64,000 nt of DNA, from positions 551,994 to 615,993 of the forward strand of contig NZ_JBBCAT010000003.1 of NCBI RefSeq assembly GCF_037203705.1, read 5' to 3'. This DNA is from Prosthecomicrobium sp. N25. GTDB lineage: Bacteria > Pseudomonadota > Alphaproteobacteria > Rhizobiales > Ancalomicrobiaceae. This document shows, piece by piece, positions 17,914 to 26,767 of the stretch. Position 1 is the stretch's first letter. Every line of letters begins with the position of its first letter. The notes under the pieces are model-generated. The model worked only from the letters and a program-made list of their open reading frames with translations. It made no database searches and had not been told where the DNA came from. The translations under genes and the position numbers were made by a program.

Positions 17914-18358
17914 TTTTCTCCGATAGCGGCTGGTCTCGATCCGGATGATCCCGTCCGGATCTCTGCGCGCGCGATGAGACGTCCTCGGCGGGCCTGGGGC
18001 TGCGCGTGACGTCTCCGGGCGGGCCCGGCCGATGTCCCGAGCGCCGGGGAGCCCGATCCTCGCTGCCTTGCCGGAGCCTCGTGGGGCGACCGGCGACCAG
18101 GACCTCGGACCGTCCGGGATGCCTTCGCGCTCCCCAACACTTGCGCTGCTGGCGGACAGCAGCGGCCCGGCGGCCCGTGGCGGTCGACGGGGGCGATGAG
18201 GTGCTTCACGAGGACCGGAGACGAGGGCCTTCCCGGCGGCGCCCTGCACCTGCCGTCGTGGCTCCGCACCGCGGCCGGCGAACCAAAGCCAAGCCTCCGA
18301 GTTGGGGTACAAAGCTTTCTGGCTCTGCCAGTCCAGCGATGACGGAGGCAAGGCTCTC
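17914..18358. other. 445-bp gap without recognisable gene
   Basis: The stretch between tRNA-Glu and the epimerase operon has open frames on both strands, but none shows a plausible start, conserved domain or natural composition. The minus-strand frame crossing the tRNA is a known type of spurious protein. The promoter of the epimerase operon should lie here; I see no convincing hexamer pair. Confidence 0.6.
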
Positions 18359-19387
<1,029 letters not shown>

Positions 19388-19401
19388 AGGGCGGGCGGGC
19401 C

Positions 19402-19962
19402 ATGCCGGACGCGGCGCGGACGGTCGCGGCAGACTGGGTGCCGAACCTCACCTGGATCACGCCGCGCCTCGCCGTCGGGGGGCGCTTTCCCATGGAGCGC
19501 GCCGGCGACCTCGCCCGGCACCACGGCCTGCGCGCCCTGGTCGACCTCCGCCTGGAGGCCTGCGACGACGCAGCCGTCCTTGCCGGCCACGGACTCGCCT
19601 TCCTGCACCTCCCCACCGAGGACCACGCCGCCGTCGGCCAGGCCGGCCTGGACGAGGGCGTGCGCTTCGCCAACGACCATCTGGACCGCGGCGGGCGCGT
19701 CCTCGTCCATTGCGAGCACGGCATCGGCCGCTCCGCCACCCTGGCGCTCTGCGTCCTGGTCAGCCGCGGCGCGGCCCCGCTCGACGCCCTGGAACTCGCC
19801 AAGAGCCGGCGTCCGCTGGTCTCCCCGAGCCCGGCCCAGTACGAGGATTGGATCGCATGGCTCCGGCGCTGGCGCGGCCGGGCGGGCGCAGATTGGCCCC
19901 TGCCGGACTTCGACACCTTCGCGGCGATCGCCTACCGGCACCTCCGGGACGCACCTGGATGA
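19402..19962 (+). CDS. dual-specificity (Cys-based) protein phosphatase-like protein
   Basis: A 186-residue cytosolic phosphatase of the DSP/PTP superfamily. The P-loop VHCEHGIGRSATL near residue 104 is the HCx5RS signature, with nucleophile Cys and phosphate-binding Arg intact. The upstream FLHLPTEDHAAV loop supplies the likely general-acid Asp. The N-terminal WVPNLTWITPRLAVGG is typical of DSPs that begin with a short strand and the PRLxVGG turn. The substrate may be a protein, a phosphosugar or a nucleotide. It is the middle gene of a three-gene operon, and its TGA overlaps the next ATG by four bases. Pairing with a kinase-like protein suggests the two act on one phosphorylated molecule; this is inference. 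Confidence 0.85.
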   Translation: MPDAARTVAADWVPNLTWITPRLAVGGRFPMERAGDLARHHGLRALVDLRLEACDDAAVLAGHGLAFLHLPTEDHAAVGQAGLDEGVRFANDHLDRGGRVLVHCEHGIGRSATLALCVLVSRGAAPLDALELAKSRRPLVSPSPAQYEDWIAWLRRWRGRAGADWPLPDFDTFAAIAYRHLRDAPG

Positions 19963-21689
19963 TCGTCTACGGCGACGCGGTTCGCCTGGAGGCCGCCGGC
20001 GACGCGCTCGGGGCGGTCCGCCGTGCCTTGGCCGAGCCCGCGCGCCGGCCGCCGGGCCTCCCCCGCCACGCCGCGCTGGTCTCCGCCTTCGTCGCCGCCG
20101 CCGAGCTCGTGCAAGCCCTCGCCGACGCGGAGTTCGAGGCCCGCGGCTGCGACGAGCGCTCGCCGGACGCCGAGGCCGGCACGGCCTTCCTGGTCGACCT
20201 CGCCCGCGCGCTGGACCGCTCCGTCCGCGACGGCTTCGCCGGCTGCATCCCCCTGCCCGCCCTGCCCGACCTCGGCGATCCCAACCGCCCGCTCCGCCTG
20301 AAGACGGCCGAGGGCTACGCCTTCTACGCGCTCTACCCCGAGGCCTATCTCGAAGCCGCGCGGCGGTCCGGTCTCGGCCCGGACACCAGGGTGATCGGCA
20401 TCCGCAGCATCGGGCTCGGCCTCGCCGCCCTGGTCGCCGCGGCGCTCGGCGCCGCACCGCCGGTCTCGCTGCGCCCGGTCGGCCATCCGTTCCGGCGCGA
20501 ACTCCGCATCGGCCCGGCCCTCGCCCGCGACCTCGCGGCCGACCCGGCCCGTCCCGTCGCGGTGGTGGACGAGGGCCCCGGCCTCTCGGGCAGCTCGGTG
20601 GCGTCCGTCGCCGACTGGCTCGTCCGGAACGGCGTCGGCCGCGATCGGATCCACGTCTTCCCCAGCCATGCCGGCTTGCCCGGACAGGCCGCATCCCCCG
20701 AGATCAGGGCGTTCTGGAGCCTGGCCCCGCGCCATGTGGTCGCCTTCGAGGATCTGCTCGGCCCGTCGGCGCCCGGCGGGCTCGCCCGCTGGGTGGAGGA
20801 TCTGGTCGGACCGCTCGACGGCCCGCTTGAGACCCTGTCGGGAGGCAACTGGCGCGCGCACCGCTACGCCCGCGAGGCCGACTGGCCCGCCGCCGATCCC
20901 GGCCGGGAGCGCCTGAAATACCTCGCCAGGACCCGGCGGGGGGACTGGCTGGTCCGGTTCGCCGGGCTCGGCGGCGAGGGCGAGCGCAAGCTCGACGCCG
21001 CCCGCCTCCTGCACGGTGCCGGCTGGGCCCCGGAGCCCGCGGGGCTCTGCCACGGCTTCCTGGTGGAGCGATGGATCGGCGCGCCCGGCCTCGACCGCGC
21101 GGCCTTCCCCCGGGCGCGGCTCGTCCTGCGGCTCGGGGACTACATCGGCTTCCGCGCCCGCGAACTACCGGCCCGGCGGGGCGGCGCATCCCTCGCGGAC
21201 CTCGCCGCCATGGCGCGCCACAACACCGGCGAGGCCCTCGGCGCCGACGCCGCGCGCAGCCTCGACCGGATCCTCGAGGGCGCCGCCGCGCTCGAGCCGC
21301 GCGTGCGGCGGGTGGACGTGGACGGCAAGCTGGACGTCCACGAATGGCTGGTGGACGGCGGCCGGCTGGTCAAGACGGACGGCCTCGACCACAGCGGCGC
21401 CCACGATCTCGTCGGCTGCCAGGACATGGCCTGGGACGTGGCCGGGGCCATGGCGGAATTCGGTCTGTCGCGGACGGACTCGGAGGACCTCGCGCGCGCC
21501 GCCGGCCGGAAAGCCGGCCGCGCGGTCGACCCGGATCTGGTCGCGCTCCTGCGTCCCTGCTATCTCGCCTTCCGGCTCGGCGCCGCCACGATGGCGGCCG
21601 CCTCGGCGGGCAGAGACGAAGCGGGTCGTCTCCGGCGCGCCGCCGACCGCTATGCCGAGGCGATCCGGCAGGTCGTGCGGGCGTCGTGA
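19959..21689 (+). CDS. phosphoribosyltransferase-kinase-like fusion protein of unknown function
   Basis: A 576-residue protein I cannot name. Residues about 145-240 look like a type I phosphoribosyltransferase: RVIGIRSIGLGLAALVAAAL (a Rossmann-type start), then VAVVDEGPGLSGSS near 201-215, which resembles a PRPP loop. Residues about 300-560 look like an aminoglycoside/choline kinase fold: WLVRFAGLGGEGERKL as N-lobe strands, FLVERWIGAPG as hinge, then DGKLDVHEW near 456, LVKTDGLDHSGAHD and DMAWDVAGA as possible catalytic and metal-binding loops. The first 130 residues are helical and unassigned. The ATG at 19959 overlaps the phosphatase stop (ATGA), so translation is probably coupled. No membrane segment is seen. 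The domain assignments rest on motif resemblance and need profile or structure comparison. Confidence 0.6.
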   Translation: MIVYGDAVRLEAAGDALGAVRRALAEPARRPPGLPRHAALVSAFVAAAELVQALADAEFEARGCDERSPDAEAGTAFLVDLARALDRSVRDGFAGCIPLPALPDLGDPNRPLRLKTAEGYAFYALYPEAYLEAARRSGLGPDTRVIGIRSIGLGLAALVAAALGAAPPVSLRPVGHPFRRELRIGPALARDLAADPARPVAVVDEGPGLSGSSVASVADWLVRNGVGRDRIHVFPSHAGLPGQAASPEIRAFWSLAPRHVVAFEDLLGPSAPGGLARWVEDLVGPLDGPLETLSGGNWRAHRYAREADWPAADPGRERLKYLARTRRGDWLVRFAGLGGEGERKLDAARLLHGAGWAPEPAGLCHGFLVERWIGAPGLDRAAFPRARLVLRLGDYIGFRARELPARRGGASLADLAAMARHNTGEALGADAARSLDRILEGAAALEPRVRRVDVDGKLDVHEWLVDGGRLVKTDGLDHSGAHDLVGCQDMAWDVAGAMAEFGLSRTDSEDLARAAGRKAGRAVDPDLVALLRPCYLAFRLGAATMAAASAGRDEAGRLRRAADRYAEAIRQVVRAS

Positions 21690-21706
21690 GCCGCGGCGGG
21701 CAGTAG

Positions 21707-22075
21707 TTACTGCGGCCGGGCCAGGTCCAGGCGTCGCAGCTCCCGCAAGGTCGCGAGGTCGACGACGAGCAGCGTGGCGCCCGCCGGCGTCTCGACGGTG
21801 ACAAGCAGGCGCCCGCCCTCCAGGCTGGAGCCGACCACCTTGCCGCCCACCGGGAGCGCGAGCGAGCCCGCCAGCGGCTTCTCGAGGGCGGTCGACGCCG
21901 GGTCCGGGTTCTTGTAGGAGGTGCGGTAGAGCACGGCGGCGAAGACCGCCAGGATGCCGAGGCCGAGCGTCGCGTAGCCCACCATGAGGAGCTTGCGGAA
22001 CTTGGCCTGCAGCCGCAGCTGGACGGGGTCGAGCGGCGGCTCCTTGTCGTCGTCGTCGAGGATCGGGTGGGACAT
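21707..22075 (-). CDS. small single-pass membrane protein, DUF6476-like
   Basis: A 122-residue protein with an acidic N-terminus (MSHPILDDDDKEPP), one transmembrane helix (LLMVGYATLGLGILAVFAAVL) and a small beta-rich C-terminal part (LPVGGKVVGSSLEGGRLLV, LLVVDLATLREL) that should lie outside the cytoplasm. It stands head to head with rluD with only 24 bp between the starts. Many alphaproteobacteria have a similar small protein (DUF6476, sometimes called fimbrial) divergent from rluD and near rpoH, which fits here. Its role is not known to me. The open frame continues upstream of 22075 only as a shadow of rluD. Confidence 0.7.
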   Translation of the reverse strand: MSHPILDDDDKEPPLDPVQLRLQAKFRKLLMVGYATLGLGILAVFAAVLYRTSYKNPDPASTALEKPLAGSLALPVGGKVVGSSLEGGRLLVTVETPAGATLLVVDLATLRELRRLDLARPQ

Positions 22076-22099
22076 GGTCGGGGGAGCGCTCGGGCGTTG

Positions 22100-23227
22100 A
22101 TGACGACGGAAGGGACAGGGGCGGAACCGGCGACGGACCGGGACGACGACGACCTCGACGGCCCGGCGGGCGCGGCGCGGCGGATCGACCTCGACCCGGA
22201 GCCGGGCGGCGGCCGGGAGCGCCTCGACGCTCTGCTGGCGCGCCGGTTCGCCGACCTGCCGGACGGCGCGCTCTCGCGCAGCCGCCTGAAGGCGCTGATC
22301 CTGGAGGGTCGGGTCGCCGTCGACGGCGCGACCGTAGACGACCCGTCCGCCAAGATCAACGCGGCCGCCGCCCGGGTGAGCCTCGACCTGCCCGCGCCCG
22401 CCGCGGCCACCCCGGTGCCCGAGCCGATCCCGCTCGCGGTCGTCCACGAGGACGTCGAGCTGGTCGTGATCGACAAGCCGGCCGGCCTCGTCGTCCATCC
22501 CGCGGCCGGCCACGCAATGGGCACGCTCGTCAACGCCCTCCTGCACCACTGCGGCGCCTCGCTGTCGGGGATCGGGGGCGTCCTGCGGCCCGGCATCGTG
22601 CACCGGCTCGACAAGGACACCTCCGGCCTGATGGTCGTCGCCAAGACCGACCGCGCCCACCAGGCGCTCGCCGCCCAATTCGCCGACCACGGCCGCACGG
22701 GCCCGCTCGAGCGCGCCTACCTGGCGCTCGTCTGGGGCGTGCCGCGCAACCGGTCCGGCACGGTCGACCTGCCGGTCGGCCGCCACCCGCAGCGGCGCGA
22801 CGAGATGGCGGTCGTCCGCTCCGGCGCGGGCCGCGAGGCGATCACCCACTACGAGGTGCTGGAGAGCTTCGGGCCGCCCGGCGCCGAGCCGGTCGCGAGC
22901 CTCGTCGCCTGCCGGCTCGAAACCGGCCGGACCCACCAGATCCGGGTCCACATGACCCACCTCGGCCACCCGCTCCTGGGCGACCCGGTCTACGGCACGG
23001 GTTTCAGGACCAAGACCGACAAGCTGCGCCGCGTCTCGCAGGCCGCCGTCGACGCGCTGGAGGCGCTCGGCCGCCAGGCCTTGCATGCCGGCCTCCTCGC
23101 CTTCGCGCACCCGAAGACCGGCCGCACCCTCCGCTTCGAGAGCCCGCCGCCTCCCGACATGGCGAGGCTGATCGAGGCCCTCCGGGCGGCCGGGCAAGGA
23201 CCGGCTACTTCGGACACTCGGCGGTGA
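22100..23227 (+). CDS. rluD: RluA/RluD-family pseudouridine synthase
   Basis: A 375-residue enzyme that isomerises uridines in rRNA, probably helix 69 of 23S rRNA if it is truly RluD. It has an S4 RNA-binding domain (RLDALLARRFADL, SRSRLKALILEGRVAVDG), the catalytic domain with the invariant Asp in HRLDKDTSGLMVV near 170, VVIDKPAGLVVHPAAGH, LETGRTHQIRVHM and RQALHAGLLAFAHP. RluC and RluA share these motifs; the S4 domain and length favour RluD. The ATG at 22100 (MTTEGTG) is preferred over an in-frame GTG at 22067. Its 3' end overlaps the convergent protease gene by 23 bp, so the two cannot be fully transcribed together without antisense overlap. Confidence 0.9.
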   Translation: MTTEGTGAEPATDRDDDDLDGPAGAARRIDLDPEPGGGRERLDALLARRFADLPDGALSRSRLKALILEGRVAVDGATVDDPSAKINAAAARVSLDLPAPAAATPVPEPIPLAVVHEDVELVVIDKPAGLVVHPAAGHAMGTLVNALLHHCGASLSGIGGVLRPGIVHRLDKDTSGLMVVAKTDRAHQALAAQFADHGRTGPLERAYLALVWGVPRNRSGTVDLPVGRHPQRRDEMAVVRSGAGREAITHYEVLESFGPPGAEPVASLVACRLETGRTHQIRVHMTHLGHPLLGDPVYGTGFRTKTDKLRRVSQAAVDALEALGRQALHAGLLAFAHPKTGRTLRFESPPPPDMARLIEALRAAGQGPATSDTRR

Positions 23228-24053
23228 GGGAGAAGTCCTTCCAGCCGCTCACCGGAACCGCCAGCGTGGCGACCTCGGGGACGTAGAGGACCATCACGCC
23301 CGCGACCGCGAGCGAGCCGTCCCGCTCGATCAGGACGGGCCCGCCCGAACTGGCCGGATAGGTGTCGCAGGAGGTAACCCACAGCCCGCCCGTCTGCGAC
23401 GTCGCCATGCAGGTGCGGTCGGCCATCAGGCGCTGGCGCCGGTCAGCCGGATAGGCCGCGTGGACGAGCGGCCGCCGGTCCTCGTAGACCGCGTCCGCCG
23501 CCACCGGGATCGGCTTCAGCGGGATCGGGTCCTTCAGGACGATGAGCGCGATATCGTTCGCCGAGTTCTCGACCGACGAACGCTGAACGTGCATGTCGGG
23601 GAGGTAGCGATCCGGCCCGGATTTTTCGGCTCCCGGCGGGAAGCGGTAGCACAGGGCCACCGAGTGGGCCGCGTAGCGGGCCTTGTCGACGCCGGCGAGG
23701 AAATGCATGTCGTGCGGCGGCAGGGGCTTCTTGTCCCAGGGCGCGATCAGGCAGTGGGCCGCGGTCAGGACCAGGCGCGGGCCGATCAGGGCGCCGCTGC
23801 AAGACCCGCGATACCTGTAGCCGGCATAGTTTACCTGTCCGACCGCCTGCCAGGGCCAGGCCGAGACATCCATCGGCTCGCGGTCGTCGGAGCCGAGCAC
23901 GCCCGACGGGTTCGTCTGTGCGGCGGCCTCCCGGGGCGAGGCCGCGCCGGCCAGGATCGCCAGGACGGCGGATACGACGACCGCTGCCCTCCGGGCATTG
24001 CGCCGAGTTCCGCCCGGTGCGCGCCGCAGGGACCTTGGGCTGTTCGTCGGCAT
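23205..24053 (-). CDS. secreted trypsin-like serine protease
   Basis: A 282-residue exported protease of the chymotrypsin fold. The N-terminus has a basic stretch, a hydrophobic core (AAVVVSAVLAILAGAAS) and a likely signal-peptidase site near AAAQT. The triad is visible: His in LTAAHCLIAP near 99, Asp in NSANDIALIVLKD near 167, and Ser in TYPASSGGPVLIE near 235. The usual GDSGGP has become ASSGGP, so the Asp just before the nucleophile is replaced; V8/glutamyl endopeptidase-like proteases vary in the same place. Cysteines flanking the His and Ser sites could form disulfides in the periplasm. GGGAG lies 7 bases before the ATG at 24053. It is divergent from rpoH across 369 bp. Confidence 0.85.
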   Translation of the reverse strand: MPTNSPRSLRRAPGGTRRNARRAAVVVSAVLAILAGAASPREAAAQTNPSGVLGSDDREPMDVSAWPWQAVGQVNYAGYRYRGSCSGALIGPRLVLTAAHCLIAPWDKKPLPPHDMHFLAGVDKARYAAHSVALCYRFPPGAEKSGPDRYLPDMHVQRSSVENSANDIALIVLKDPIPLKPIPVAADAVYEDRRPLVHAAYPADRRQRLMADRTCMATSQTGGLWVTSCDTYPASSGGPVLIERDGSLAVAGVMVLYVPEVATLAVPVSGWKDFSLTAECPK

Positions 24054-24422
24054 ACCGATCTCCCGATTGCTGACCCATGATGACGCAACCGGCGTAAAAT
24101 TACAGTCCGCTGTACCGCCAGCTTGCGCCCGGCGACGCCCGGCCGCAATCTGCCGCCACGGCTCTCTTGAATTCGGGCCCTGTCACGCTTAGTTCAATAA
24201 TTCAAAACAATGTGACCGATCACGAGCCCGTGGGAGTCGCCATCTCGCCGCAAAGGCTCGTATAGTCACCATGGACGCGCCGGAAAGGGCGTCCGCCGCG
24301 CCTGCCGATGGTCGGGGGCCGGTGTTCATGTCGGGAGAACCGACGCCGGAACGGACAGGGAATTCGGGTGTTACGCCCACGACCCCGAACCGGACCGGCA
24401 CCAACGGAGGAAAGGGCGCTCC
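24054..24422. other. 369-bp intergenic region between the protease gene and rpoH
   Basis: This non-coding stretch separates two divergent genes and contains an AT-rich segment around 24186-24212. It should hold promoters for both. The only pattern I can name is the EcfG-like element at 24348. A TATAGT at 24261 lacks a partner hexamer. Confidence 0.6.
24348..24372 (+). promoter_or_regulatory. possible EcfG-type promoter upstream of rpoH (GGAAC-N16-TGTT)
   Basis: GGAAC at 24348-24352 and TGTT at 24369-24372 are 16 bases apart, 50 bp before the rpoH start. EcfG control of an rpoH copy is known in Rhizobium etli (RpoE4 and rpoH2). The pattern is short, so a chance match is possible. Confidence 0.35.
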
Positions 24423-25307
24423 ATGGCCCGCACGCAGTCTCTTGCCCCGCTCGCCGCCCTCGAGGGCGGCCTCAGCCGTTATCTCGACGAGATCCGGCGG
24501 TTCCCCATGCTGGAGCCGCAGGAGGAGTACATGCTCGCCAAGCGCTACCGCGAGCACGCCGACCCGGAGGCCGCGCGCCGCCTGGTGACGTCCCACCTCC
24601 GCCTCGTCGCCAAGATCGCTATGGGGTACCGAGGCTACGGCCTCCCGATTTCCGAGGTGATCTCCGAGGGCAACGTCGGCCTGATGCAGGCCGTGAAGCG
24701 TTTCGAGCCCGAGAAGGGCTTCCGCCTGGCCACCTACGCCATGTGGTGGATCAAGGCGTCTATTCAAGAGTACATCCTGCGTTCGTGGTCGCTCGTGAAG
24801 ATGGGCACGACCGCGAACCAGAAGCGGCTGTTCTTCAACCTGCGCAAGATCAAGGGCCAGATCCAGGCGCTCGACGAGGGCGACCTGAAGCCCGACCAGG
24901 TCAAGCAGATCGCCACCAAGCTGGGCGTCTCCGAGGAGGAGGTCATCTCCATGAATCGTCGCCTCGGCGGCGACGCCTCGCTGAACGCGCCGCTGCGCTC
25001 CGACGAGGACACCTCCGAGTGGCAGGACTGGCTCGTCGACGAGAGCGAGAGCGCCGAGACCCGCCTTGCCGAGAGCCAGGAACTGGACAGCCGGCGCAAG
25101 CTCCTGCAGAACGCCCTCGGCGTCCTCAACGAGCGCGAGCGCCGCATCTTCGAGGCCCGCCGCCTGGCCGAGGAACCGATCACGCTCGAGGACCTCTCCG
25201 TCGAGTTCGGCGTCAGCCGCGAGCGCGTCCGCCAGATCGAGGTCCGCGCCTTCGAGAAGGTCCAGGAGGCCGTCAAGGCCGGCGCCGCCGAGCTGATGGC
25301 GTCCTGA
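24423..25307 (+). CDS. rpoH: RNA polymerase sigma-32 factor
   Basis: A 294-residue heat-shock sigma factor that directs RNA polymerase to chaperone and protease genes. Region 1.2 (GGLSRYLDEIRRFPML) leads into region 2 (LVTSHLRLVAKIA, ISEGNVGLMQAVKRFEPEKG, FRLATYAMWWIKASIQEYIL). The RpoH box QKRLFFNLR, diagnostic of this group, follows, then region 4 with LNERERRIFEARRL and the helix-turn-helix SVEFGVSRERVRQIEVRA. The ATG at 24423 is preceded by GGAGGAAAGG. A strong intrinsic terminator follows at 25334. Alphaproteobacteria often have two or more rpoH genes; the EcfG-like element upstream would fit a stress-responsive copy. Confidence 0.97.
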   Translation: MARTQSLAPLAALEGGLSRYLDEIRRFPMLEPQEEYMLAKRYREHADPEAARRLVTSHLRLVAKIAMGYRGYGLPISEVISEGNVGLMQAVKRFEPEKGFRLATYAMWWIKASIQEYILRSWSLVKMGTTANQKRLFFNLRKIKGQIQALDEGDLKPDQVKQIATKLGVSEEEVISMNRRLGGDASLNAPLRSDEDTSEWQDWLVDESESAETRLAESQELDSRRKLLQNALGVLNERERRIFEARRLAEEPITLEDLSVEFGVSRERVRQIEVRAFEKVQEAVKAGAAELMAS

Positions 25308-25333
25308 TCTTCTCCGACCGACGCACTATGGAC

Positions 25334-25370
25334 TCCCCGCGGTTTCCCCACCGGGACCGCGGGGATTTTC
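25334..25370 (+). terminator. intrinsic terminator of rpoH
   Basis: TCCCCGCGGT (25334-25343) and ACCGCGGGGA (25356-25365) form a 10-bp perfect stem with a 12-base loop, followed by TTTTC. It lies 26 bp after the rpoH stop codon. Confidence 0.88.
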
Positions 25371-25525
25371 ATGTCGCGTCCGCCGCGGCCAACCCGTTGG
25401 CCCTGGCGGTCGGGCGCCACGCACCGGCCCCGGATTAATTTTTCGTAAGGTTCTTGTCAGCTTGCTGTCAGCCCATACCTTCCCTAGCGGACGGCGAGGA
25501 GCCGGCCGAAACTGGGAGGAAACTC

Positions 25526-25975
25526 ATGACTTGGAAGCTCGCAGCCGCTGTCGTTGCCCTGGCCCCGCTCGCCATCACCCCTGCCGCGGCCGCCACGGGC
25601 CAGTCCTGCAAGTCTTTCACGGAAGCCGAGGTCAAGGAGCGCTTCGACCGCTGGAACGCCTCGCTGGCGAGCGGCAGCGCCGATGCCGTGACGCTCTGGT
25701 ATACCCCCGACGCCAAGGTCCATCTCGCCCTGAAAGACAAGCCCGCCGCCGACCAGAAGGCACTCCGGGCCTTTTACGAAGGCGCCATGATCAAGGGCGT
25801 GAAGGTCGAACTCAAGGACCGCAAGATCACCCTCGGCTGCAACACCGCCACCGACCAGGGACGCCTTGTCTACCGCGTCGGCAACGAGACGGTGACCGCC
25901 GACTACCGCAAGGTCTATGAGAACCGCGACGGCGTCTTCCTGCTGAAGGAACACACCTCGACCCGGGTCCAGTAA
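25526..25975 (+). CDS. secreted SnoaL/DUF4440-like (NTF2-fold) protein
   Basis: A 149-residue exported protein. The signal peptide is clear (MTWKLAAAVVALAPLA then ITPAAAATG), and the mature part has the NTF2-like pattern: helices EAEVKERFDRWNASLASG and DAVTLWYTPDAKVHL, then ALRAFYEGAMIKGVKVEL and a beta sheet ending FLLKEHTSTRV. A Cys pair in the mature protein (QSCKSF and LGCNTA) could form a disulfide in the periplasm. Proteins of this type have no fixed catalytic residues and their role is unknown. GGGAGG precedes the ATG at 25526. The 218 bp upstream hold the rpoH terminator and an unassigned promoter. Confidence 0.72.
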   Translation: MTWKLAAAVVALAPLAITPAAAATGQSCKSFTEAEVKERFDRWNASLASGSADAVTLWYTPDAKVHLALKDKPAADQKALRAFYEGAMIKGVKVELKDRKITLGCNTATDQGRLVYRVGNETVTADYRKVYENRDGVFLLKEHTSTRVQ

Positions 25976-26049
25976 CCCGGCCGACCGGTTCCGGCCGGGG
26001 GGTTCGGGGCTGCCGGCCGGATGGGGCTCGGGCGGACGGGAGACCGCCC

Positions 26050-26075
26050 GGGCCCCTTTCTCATGGGAAGGGCCC
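26050..26075. terminator. hairpin between convergent genes, possible bidirectional terminator
   Basis: GGGCCC at 26050-26055 and again at 26070-26075 are self-complementary and, with CTTTC/GGGAA in between, form a stem with one mismatch. It sits between the NTF2-like gene and the convergent EF-hand gene. There is no long T tract, so efficiency is uncertain. Confidence 0.4.
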
Positions 26076-26078
26076 CTC

Positions 26079-26684
26079 TCAGGCGCTGACCGAGGTCGTC
26101 GCCGTCGCGGCCCGGTTCGGCTTGTAGGCGCTGGCGGCCCCGAGGAGGCCGAACAGCGCGAGCGCGTTGCCGGCCACGGCCCCGCCCACGCCGAGCCGAT
26201 CCTCGATCGCCGCGATCATGGTGTCGGCCACGCGCCGCGTCACGGTCTCGGCGGTGCTGGTGGCGGTGTCGGCCGCGCCGAGGGGCTTGGTCCCGTCGTC
26301 CTGCCCGGTCGTCGATGTGGCGCCGGCATCGGCCAGCACGGAGTCGATGAAGCCCTTCAGCTCGTCCGCGCCGATCTTCCCGTCGCCGTCCGTGTCCACC
26401 GCCTTGAACAGCTTCTCGAGCCCGCCGTCCTCCTTGGACGCGGCCTGGAGCTGCGCGTCGATCAGCGTCCGAAGGTCCGCCCGCGCCATCGAGGCCGAAG
26501 CGGCGGCGCGGTTCATCACCTTGCCGATTGCCCGGCCGTTGTTGCCGCCCGGCAGATCCTGCCCGGTGCCCTGCGTGCCGCCCAGCGTCGAGGGGTCGTC
26601 GGGGCCGGCGCCGCCGGCCTGCTTGCGCGGGAGCAGCTGCCCCAAGAGTTTGCGGACCGACCCGGATCCGACCTGGTTCACCAT
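26079..26684 (-). CDS. EF-hand domain protein
   Basis: A 201-residue protein with one canonical EF-hand loop, DTDGDGKIGADE, near residues 96-107, preceded by the helix LEKLFKAV and followed by LKGFIDSVL. All calcium-ligand positions (1, 3, 5, 7, 9 and 12) have suitable residues, so Ca2+ binding is likely. A segment near residues 155-185 (GGAVAGNALALFGLLGAASA) is hydrophobic and could be one membrane helix or a glycine-zipper-like stretch. There is no N-terminal signal peptide. Ser/Thr/Ala-rich linkers flank the EF-hand. GAGGCAGGAC precedes the ATG at 26684. It is not in an obvious operon; the membrane protein gene downstream of 26768 is separately spaced. Confidence 0.75.
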   Translation of the reverse strand: MVNQVGSGSVRKLLGQLLPRKQAGGAGPDDPSTLGGTQGTGQDLPGGNNGRAIGKVMNRAAASASMARADLRTLIDAQLQAASKEDGGLEKLFKAVDTDGDGKIGADELKGFIDSVLADAGATSTTGQDDGTKPLGAADTATSTAETVTRRVADTMIAAIEDRLGVGGAVAGNALALFGLLGAASAYKPNRAATATTSVSA

Positions 26685-26767
26685 GTCCTGCCTCGCTCTC
26701 GTCCGATGCCGACGGGGCCGAGGGCCCGCGTCTCGTCATGACGATCCCTAGCAGGGTCCGTGCCAGA

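Noticed and set aside
17838..18358. tRNA-Glu and the following gap as an integration site of a mobile element.
   Set aside because: No repeated tRNA 3' end, integrase or foreign-looking gene is seen downstream. The neighbours look chromosomal.
24261..24266. TATAGT as a -10 box for rpoH.
   Set aside because: No -35-like hexamer is found at 16-18 bases upstream, and it is followed by more than 150 bp of leader.
25454..25481. TTGTCA followed by TACCTT as a promoter for the NTF2-like gene.
   Set aside because: The -10 matches too few bases of the consensus for a supported call, although a promoter must exist in this gap.
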